Assembly (NCBI GenBank): GCA_963733915.1
Contig: CAVTEP010000008.1
Location: forward strand, 62,001 to 126,000
Direction: 5' to 3'
Origin: Sulfomarinibacter sp963733915
GTDB taxonomy: Bacteria > Acidobacteriota > Thermoanaerobaculia > Thermoanaerobaculales > Sulfomarinibacteraceae
DNA length: 64,000 bases
Under the pieces are notes generated by a model that had not been told where the DNA came from, made no database searches, and saw nothing but the letters and a program-made list of their open reading frames with translations. This document shows, piece by piece, positions 57,470 to 64,000 of this stretch. A program made the position numbers and the translations under genes. The first letter of the stretch is position 1. Each line of letters starts with the position of its first letter.

Positions 57470-58045
57470 ATGCAACGAGGCCTTCGGATGCGGCTCGGAG
57501 TGGTGGCGGCCGCTGTGCTGACGGCCGTCCTGACGGGGGAGGCGGGCCCGTCTGCGGAGGAGGGAACAGTGGATTTCACGATTCAGTCGTCGGCCTTCGA
57601 CAACGACGGAAAGATCCCGCGGCACTGCACCTGCGAAGGGGACGATGTGTCACCGCCGTTGACCTGGTCGGGTGTCCCGGACGATACCCAATCGCTGGTG
57701 TTGATCGTCGACGACCCGGATGCGCCGGACCCGAAAAATCCGCGCATGACCTGGGTCCACTGGGTGCTGTACGACATCCCGATCGCGACCGATGGCCTGC
57801 CGGAGGGCGTCGCCTCGGCGGCGCTAACACCCGGCACCCGCGAGGGTCTCAACGACTGGAAGCGCACCGGTTACGGTGGCCCCTGCCCGCCGATCGGCCG
57901 CCACCGCTACTTCCACAAGCTCTACGCGCTCGACACCGAGCTCGGTGACCTCGGCCGCGCCACCAAGGCCGATGTCGAGCGGGCGATGAGGGGGCACGTT
58001 CTCGCGGAGGCGGTCCTGATGGGGACCTATCAGAAGGGCGACTGA
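57470..58045 (+). CDS. YbhB/YbcL-type phosphatidylethanolamine-binding (Raf-kinase-inhibitor-like) protein
   Basis: This 191-residue protein has a signal peptide (MRLGVVAAAVLTAVLTGEAG from residue 7). The PEBP fold shows DVSPPLTWSGVPDDTQSLVL, VDDPDAPDP, the WVHWVLYDIP segment and GGPCPPIGRHRYFHKLYAL, the conserved ligand-pocket residues. Bacterial PEBPs are of unclear function and may inhibit kinases or bind lipids. It is divergent from the giant kinase gene, 110 bp away. A regulatory link to the kinase is tempting, but is inference. Confidence 0.9.
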   Translation: MQRGLRMRLGVVAAAVLTAVLTGEAGPSAEEGTVDFTIQSSAFDNDGKIPRHCTCEGDDVSPPLTWSGVPDDTQSLVLIVDDPDAPDPKNPRMTWVHWVLYDIPIATDGLPEGVASAALTPGTREGLNDWKRTGYGGPCPPIGRHRYFHKLYALDTELGDLGRATKADVERAMRGHVLAEAVLMGTYQKGD

Positions 58046-58052
58046 GGCTTTC

Positions 58053-58360
58053 GGCTCTTCCGGAATTCCGTGAGGTGTCAACGCATCAATTTCGGATTTC
58101 GGATTTCGGATTTCGGATTCTCCACCCACCCGTCCCCGAGGCCGTTGGTCCCATCCGTTGAAACGGTGGTCAGGGGCAGCGTCAGCGGCTGGAATCCGCG
58201 TCAGGGGCAGTCCACAGTGACAACATCCGGACGGACCGGCGCGGAGAACTGCCCCGGCCGCTGTCCGCTGGCGCTGCACCTGCGGGCTGCCTCTGTCCCG
58301 GTCGCTGCGCCTGCCGACCGGAAGGTCCAAACCTCGATATCAGGCCATCCTGGACGGACC
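58053..58360 (-). repeat. Repeat family 1, copy D (inverted orientation, no gene)
   Basis: It opens GGCTCTTCCGGAATTCCGTGA and contains four TTTCGGA words (58089-58119), CCACCCACCCGTCCCCGAGG, CCGTTGAAACGG, the GGAATCCGCGTCAGGGGCAG block and GCGCCTGCCGACCGGAAGG, ending AACCTCGATATC. This is copy A in reverse complement, the best-conserved cargo-less copy. The rest of the 58046-58448 gap contains nothing else recognised. Confidence 0.8.
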
Positions 58361-58448
58361 CACATATATAACTGTATCCCTCGACCGGTGAACCAGATTC
58401 TGAGACACAGTCACGGCCACCCTCTCCCTCACCGGTGAGTTTCGCTGC

Positions 58449-60696
58449 TCAGCTCCGGCGGCTGATCATCAGCAACGGGCAGGTCGTGCTCTGAGCGATC
58501 TCGAGCACCCGTTCGCCGAAGACCTTGCGCCGCCGGCCGAGACGCTGGAGACCGAGAATCAGGAGATCGCTGTCGGCCGCTCTCCTGACGACCTCGGCAA
58601 CCACGTCGTCTCGCAGCGTGACAACCGCGGTGCTGACGCCGGGGGCTTCGTCCCGCGCCAGCTTGCGAAGCTCCCTTCTGGCGCGGCGCTCGGCGGTCGA
58701 GTCGGTCGTCGTGGGCAGGACCCGAAGGTAGGTGACGTCGCGTACGCCGCCGCGACATAGATTGCCGATCAGGCGGGCGCGGATCGGGCTCTGGTCCCGA
58801 CGGCCGCCGGCCGGCACGAGGACCCTGCGCACCTGGTCGAGGTCCCAGTTGCTGGGGGCCCGCAGGATCACCACATCGCCCTCGACCCGGCTCATCAGTT
58901 CCTCGAGCGGCCCGGTCATGAGTGAGGGACCGAGGTAACCGACGCCCAGCAACAGGCTGTCACAGCGGTAGCGCTCGGCCACCCGGGTGATCTCGCCCCA
59001 GGGGTTGTCGCTCAGTGTGATCAGCGCCTCCGGCCGGAGCTCGGCCTCGAGCGCGGTCGACAGCGCCCCGCCGAGGATCGACTGCGCGTCCACGAGCTGC
59101 GGCGGCAGCTCGTCAGAAGTCTTCTTCTCCGGTGGGCGAACCACCGACAGGAGCAGGACCCGGGCCACCGAGTGCGGTGCGAGCGCGTCGGCCATCGTCA
59201 CCAGGGTCGCGGCGCTCGCGGGGTTTGCGATCGGCACCAGCACGAGAGGACTGCGGCCGCGCAGCCGGAGGAGCTGGGGATCGCGGGCCTCCGCGGAGGC
59301 GTCCACCGATCTCGCCCGCGGCGCCAGCTGGGTCATGTAGAGCACCGCTCCGAGGCTGAGCCACATCGCGGCCAGCGCCCCGGCCGAGGGCACCGCCACC
59401 GACTGGAACAGCGCCAGGGCCAGGCAGGAGACGCCGCCGACCAGTGGAACCAGCGGAAACGCCGGGGTCAGAAAGGGGCTGCTGTCCTCGGCCCGCATTC
59501 GGACGAGATAGGCGATGCCGTGGGTGAGGGCGAAGCTCGCCAGAAAGATGAGGCTCGCCATGGCGCCGGCCGCGGCGACGTTGGGAACCGCCACCAGCAC
59601 GAAGGCCACCGTGGCCGCCGTCAGCTGGATGGCCGGGATCGGCGTGCCGCTGCCCGGGGCGAGGCGGTCGAAGCGGCGGGGCAGGGTGCGGTCGGAGGCC
59701 ATCGTCCTGGCAAAACGCGAAGCCGCCAGCAGATTGGCCTGGAGGGCCGACAACATCGACAGCACCCCGGCCACGATCACCAGCCAGTAGCCGGTCGGAC
59801 CGAGGAAGTTGCGCGACGCGACCGCGATCAGGATCTCGGGGTTCTCGCCGGCGGCAGCGGCGATCGGCTGGTTGGGCGATCCCACGGCGACGATCAGAAA
59901 CAGCAAGGGCAGGTAGATCGTGAGGGCGGCGCCGAGCGACAGCAGCATGGCGCGCGGGATGTTGCGCTCGGGATTCTTGACCTCTCCGCCGACCGCCGCG
60001 ATGAGATCGAAACCCTGGAGGGCGATAAAGGTGTATCCCATCGCCTGTACCAGCCCCTGGCCGCCATGCTGGAGGAAGGGCCGGAATCGGGCAGCTCAGC
60101 TCCTCGACCCCGGGCGGGTGGACCAGCAAGACCCAGAACCCGCCCGCGATCAGGACCAGAAAGACGATCACCTTGCCGACGGTGGCCCACTGGCCGCCGC
60201 CGGCCGCCGACCGCATGAGGCCCCAGGTATAGAAGGCGACCGCCGCCAGCGCGTAGAGCAGTACGGCGAAGCGGGCACCGAGCCACGTCGGCGGCGTGCC
60301 GCCGGCGGCGAGGATCATCTGCTCGAGGACCGGCACCAGAAAGACCGCAAAACCGAGGGCGTAGAGAACCGCCGCCACGACCGAGGCGAACCACACGACC
60401 CAGCCGACGGCGAACGCCGCCTCGACCGTCAGCACCTTGCGGGCGTAGGCGTAGGTCCCACCGGACTGAGGAAAGCGGGAGGCGAGCTCGGAAAACGACA
60501 GCGCCGTGAGGACGGCGATGGCGCCGTTGAGGGCGAAGGCGACGATGGCGCCCGGACCGGTGGTCGCAAAGGCGACCCCGGCGAGGGCGAGCACGCCGCC
60601 GCCGACGATCGCGCCGACGCCGACCAGGGTCGCGCCGCCGAGGCCGAGGCTTCGTTGGTCGTCGGGGCTCAGGTTGGGCATGAACCATTCTGGCAT
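58449..60696 (-). CDS. APC-family permease fused to universal-stress-protein domains, second copy (frame broken once)
   Basis: The product starts MPEWFMPNLSPDDQRSLGLG; LVGVGAIVGGGVLALAG and FSELASRFPQSGGTYAYARK are APC hallmarks. Near 60090 one extra base interrupts the frame, after which MGYTFIALQGFDLIAAVGGE and FLASFALTHGIAYLVRMRAE continue. The C-terminal roughly 290 residues are USP-like, with ARVLLLSVVR, SDNPWGEITRVAERYRCDSL, ILRAPSNW and LILGLQRLGRRRKVFGE. Architecture and length (about 745) equal those of 16398-18709, but the sequences are well diverged, so this is an old duplication. It is likely an amino-acid or organic-cation permease. Confidence 0.85.
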
Positions 60697-60793
60697 CAAC
60701 TGCCGCCGACCGCGAGAAGAGGCGGTAGAATGGAGACCATCGGAATAGATGAAACAGCCGCTCCGGTTTGACCGTACAAGACCGCGAGGATCA

Positions 60794-62520
60794 ATGACAA
60801 GAAAATTCGCTCTGCTCGTGCTGGCGTTCGTGCTGGCCGCATCGACGGCCGCGGTGGGTGACGACCAGTCGACCCAGCCGCAGGCCGGCGCAGTTGTTGT
60901 TCGGCGACAAGGTCGAGGTGACGGTCGTCAACGTCGACGTCTACGTCCGCGACCGCAAGGGGCGACCGGTCCGGGGCCTGACGGCTGACGATTTCCAGAT
61001 ATCACAAGACGGCATCACGATGCCGATCTCGAACTTCACGGCCTTCAGCTCCGAGGCGATCGAGAGCGTGCCCCCGACTGAGGAGGCTTCCTCGACGCCG
61101 TCGGAATCGGCCGTCCCGCGCGCGCCGGACATGCGGCCGGTCTACATCGTTGTTCTTCATCGACAACGTAAATCTCCAACCCCTCTACCGGAACCGGGTG
61201 CTCAAGCGGGTGCAGGAGTTTGTCGACCAGAACCTGGCGCCGCCGGTGCAGATGATGGTCGTCAGCTCCAAACCCTCGCTCGAGGTGCGGCAGCCGTTCA
61301 CCGATCAGGTCCAGGCCGTCCTGGCGGCCTTCGAGACCGTGGCGGACGAGAGCGGTGGTCGGCTCGTCCGCGACCGCGATCGCCAGATGATCTTCGACTG
61401 GATGGAGGAATCATCCTCGGACGCCCGGTCGGATGTGCTCGAGTTTTTCAATCAGCCCGAGCAGCAGATCAACCGGATCCAGATCCAGGCGCAGATCCTC
61501 GCTTACGTGGAGGAGGAGTCCGATATCCTGCAGAACACCCTGCATCAGGATTCGCGAGGCATTGCGGCTGCTCGCCGGTCTCGACGGGCGCAGGTCGATG
61601 GTGTACGTGTCGAGCGGCCTTCCCCTCAATCCCGGTCTGGGGATGATCTACGAGTTCGCGGCCGTGCTTCAGGGACAACTCGATCTTCATGCGGGTCCCG
61701 CAGAGGAGCTTTCAGGACCAGTTTCACTCGCTGACCGCCGCCGCCAACGTCGAGGGGGTCAGCTTCTACACGATCGACGCCAGCGGGCTGAATCCACTCG
61801 ACGGCTTTGGCGCCGAGGACCGTTATCGCGCCCGAATCCAGGGCTTCGGCGGCCGACATGAATGACCTCCAGGACTCGCTGAGCTATATGGCGGACGCCA
61901 CCGGCGGTCTCGCCGTGCTCAACACCAACGACGTCGCCAAAGGGCTCGATCTGATCCGGGACGATCTCTTCAGCTACTACTCGCTCGGCTACACCATCTC
62001 CTCCAGCCCCGGCGACAGGGTGTACCGGATCCGGGTGGACCTGCCGGGCTTCCCCGACTACGACCTCAGGTATCGGAGGTGGGCGGTCGAGAAATCGCCC
62101 GATACGCGGGTGCGGGAGCTGGTCGCGAACTCCCTGCTGCGAGGCGTCGAAAGCAACCCGATGGAGCTGCGGCTCGATGCCGGCGAACCGACGCCGGCGC
62201 CGGATCGACGCTGGGAGATTCCGGTCGGCGTGTCGATCCCCCTCGATCGCCTGGCGCTGGCCTTGGAGGCCGACGAGTACGTCGGCCGGGTGCAGCTGGT
62301 CCTCGGCGCGCGCGACGCCCACGGCCACGAGTCGGTGCTCGAGCGCAGGGAGCACGTGGTCCGGGTTGCGGCCGCGCAGTTCGACCCCGCCGGAGCGCAG
62401 CGCTACCGGATCGCGATCCCGGTCCTGGTCAGGGAGGAGCACCACACGCTCGCGGTGGGGGTGATGGACCTCACCACCCGGCAGAGCTCGTGCGCGGTGC
62501 TCGAGGTGGCCGTGCCGTGA
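60794..62520 (+). CDS. Secreted VWFA-related protein of acidobacterial type (frame broken five times)
   Basis: It starts MTRKFALLVLAFVLAASTAA, a signal peptide. Fragments in sequence: VEVTVVNVDVYVRDRKGRPV and GLTADDFQISQDG (the N-terminal beta domain of this family), FFIDNVNLQPLYRNRVLKRV (MIDAS-like FxDN in the VWA strand), RRSMVYVSSGLPLNPGLGMI, NVEGVSFYTIDASGLNPLDG and LQDSLSYMADATGGLAVLNT, then a beta-rich C-terminal domain ending CAVLEVAVP. One base removed near 60896, 61155, 61550, 61670 and 61830 reunites them into about 570 residues. Such proteins are abundant in Acidobacteriota and of unknown role, possibly in cell-surface binding. Confidence 0.82.
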
Positions 62521-62972
62521 CGATCACGCGTACGGGTTTTCAGACGGCGATCCGGAATTCCGGATAACGACACCCTCTGCCGGGGAGTCCTCGGCCAGCT
62601 TTGCATAGTTGAGTGACTCAAAAACTGTTCAGGAAACACAACTTACGACGATCTGAACCCGATGCCCGAATTCGGGTGCTAGTTGGCATGGTTCTTGAGT
62701 ACGACATGATCGAATGATAGAAATGCCCGCAAAGCTGCAGTTTGCTGTAGGATACCGCGCGATGAGCGCTGAATTCACCGCGGCCAGGGCCGCGGAGCTT
62801 TCGGACGACGTTGATCCATCGACGTGCGTCACCCTTTGAAAATCGAAAGGAGGTCTGGACGAACATACAGGAGTCCTTGAGGCGTCGCACGCGCCGGCCA
62901 GGCACTGGGGAAACAATGGTTGGACGGTGGTGCGACACGATTATTTGGAGGAGGATTGAAGGAGGTTCTAGA
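62521..62972. other. Regulatory region upstream of the TonB receptor gene
   Basis: It contains two perfect palindromes, TTGAGTGACTCAA (62609-62621) and CCCGAATTCGGG (62666-62677), and a possible promoter (TTGAGT at 62696, 17 bp, TAGAAA at 62719). Near 62820-62840 an additional CCTTTGAAAATCGAAAGG hairpin precedes a second GGAGG. No gene was recognised. The palindromes are candidate operators for receptor control. Confidence 0.4.
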
Positions 62973-64000
62973 TGAGAACAGTGTTGAAAATCTCAGGCCT
63001 GTCGATTCTTGCCGCCATGCTGATTCTTGACCGCCCCGGCGGTCGTGGCGCAGGAGACGACGGGTAGTATCGAGGGCAGCGTTGCTGACCCGAACGGGAC
63101 CCCGATCGCGGGTGCGATCATCGAGGCCACCGGCCCGGTGGGCAAGATCGCGACGACGTCGGACTCCGCCGGCGCGTTCCGTTTCCCGAGGGTGACCCCG
63201 GGTTCCTACACCGTGGTGTCCAGCTTTACGGGCTACATCCAGGCCAAGACGGAAGACGTCCGGGTCACCCTCGGTAAGGCGATCACGGTCGACTTCACGA
63301 TGCAGCAGAGCTTCTCGGAGGAGATCACGGTCTACTCCGACACGGTGTCGATCGACTTCACCGAGAGCCAGACCGCGACCAGCATCCGCGAGTGGGAGAT
63401 CGACTACCTGCCGCGCGGCCGCGACTACACCGACGTCGTGACCTTTGCGTCCGGCGCCCAGCTCAACAACCAGGGCGGCGGCATCATGATCGACGGCGCC
63501 TCCGGTCTCGAGAACAAGTTCATCATCGACGGCATCGACACCACCGACCCGCAGGATCGGATACTCCAAGTTCCCGATGCGCGCCGAGTTCATGGAAGAG
63601 GTACAGGTCAAGTCGGCCGGCTATGCGGCCGAGTACGGCGGCGCGATGGGCGGCGTGATCAACGCCGTCACCCGCTCGGGCAGCAACGATTGGCACGGCT
63701 CGGTCTTCGTCGACTACGAGAACATCGACTGGAACGGCGCGCGCGGCCCGAGCTCGAGTACTCGCTCACTGATCCGGACCAGCGCCGAGCTCAGGACCTA
63801 CCAGAAGGACGACGAGACTCGTTGGGACCCGGGCTTCTCGCTCGGCGGCCCGATCCTGCGCGACCATCTGTGGTTCTTCGCCTCCTACCAGCCGGGCCTC
63901 CGCACCACGGATCGCTACGTCGCTTGGCAGAGCTATCCCGCCCAGACGTACACCTCGGACTTCCAGGTCGACTACGCGACCCTCAACCTGACGGCCAACA
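62973..64000 (+). CDS. TonB-dependent receptor with N-terminal carboxypeptidase-regulatory domain (partial, frame broken twice)
   Basis: GGAGG precedes MRTVLKISGLSILAAMLI, a signal peptide that continues, after removing one T near 63026, as LTAPAVVAQETTGSIEGSVA. A CarboxypepD-reg-like beta domain follows with DPNGTPIAGAIIEATGPVGK and GSYTVVSSFTGYIQ. Then comes the plug, with LPRGRDYTDVVTFASGAQLN, GIMIDGASGLENKFIIDGID and AGYAAEYGGAMGGVINAVTR; an extra base near 63553 breaks it. The receptor continues past the right edge; only the start of the barrel (DPGFSLGGPILRDHLWFFAS) is visible. OmpA-family and SusC-like receptors of this kind import oligomers; the substrate is unknown. Confidence 0.9.

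Noticed and set aside
62680..62700. TGGCATGGTTCTTGAG as a sigma-54 promoter
   Set aside because: The -24 GG is present but the -12 GC is replaced by GA, and no enhancer-binding protein gene is near.

Overview
The window is a GC-rich bacterial chromosome segment, most likely from an Acidobacteriota lineage (Thermoanaerobaculia/Holophagae-like). This is inferred from the gene content: a secreted VWFA-related protein of the acidobacterial type, a TonB-dependent receptor with an N-terminal carboxypeptidase-regulatory domain, two large Ser/Thr protein kinases (one fused to a formylglycine-enzyme-like domain and a hydrolase), and secreted S9, M3 and S46 peptidases. No rRNA, tRNA, phage, transposase or CRISPR array was seen. 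The segment looks like an aerobic or microaerobic, peptide-degrading heterotroph.

Layout. 0-8 kb: an FKBP isomerase cut by the left edge, a repeat element, cytochrome bd oxidase (cydAB), a lipoprotein, and a kefF-kefC-type potassium/proton antiporter pair with a VOC protein. 8-13 kb: secreted S9 and M3 peptidases. 13-22 kb: DMT exporter, fabH, a broken APC transporter-USP fusion, a secreted beta-helix protein and a broken GT39 membrane glycosyltransferase. 22-28 kb: an outer-membrane porin-like protein, a mobile-looking element encoding a four-helix bundle protein, and an overlapping cupredoxin/sensor-kinase pair. 28-35 kb: rarD, S46 dipeptidyl peptidase, an SbcD-like phosphoesterase, nnrS, a methyltransferase with its middle missing. 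35-43.7 kb: OYE-type flavin oxidoreductase, DUF4388 protein, ArsR-SRPBCC pair, ECF sigma/anti-sigma pair, a broken FmdB zinc ribbon, an enolase-superfamily enzyme and EttA. 43.8-49.3 kb: a same-strand run of ketoacyl synthase, MoxR ATPase, CoxE/VWA protein, glutamine amidotransferase and MBL hydrolase. 49-64 kb: secreted proteins, GAF-GGDEF, cyclase-family hydrolase, the kinase-PEGA-FGE-hydrolase giant, a PEBP protein, a second APC-USP transporter, the VWFA protein, and a TonB receptor running off the right edge.

Two cross-cutting features stand out. First, a dispersed repeat family (402-693, 23539-24395, about 32343-32690, 58053-58360) has inverted ends and an internal (TCCGAAA)n block. One copy carries a four-helix bundle gene of the 23S rRNA intervening-sequence family, while the others look like cargo-less versions. 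Related inverted arms made of other short words occur near 15.2 and 41.8 kb. A second family of about 185 bp (12790-12972, 50178-50362) has 23-bp inverted ends, and its fused tips form a stand-alone hairpin at 48327-48358. Second, many large genes are broken by single-base frame changes, nearly all of which are repaired by removing one base. This looks like systematic insertion error in the assembly rather than gene decay, so these genes are annotated as single units with their break points noted.
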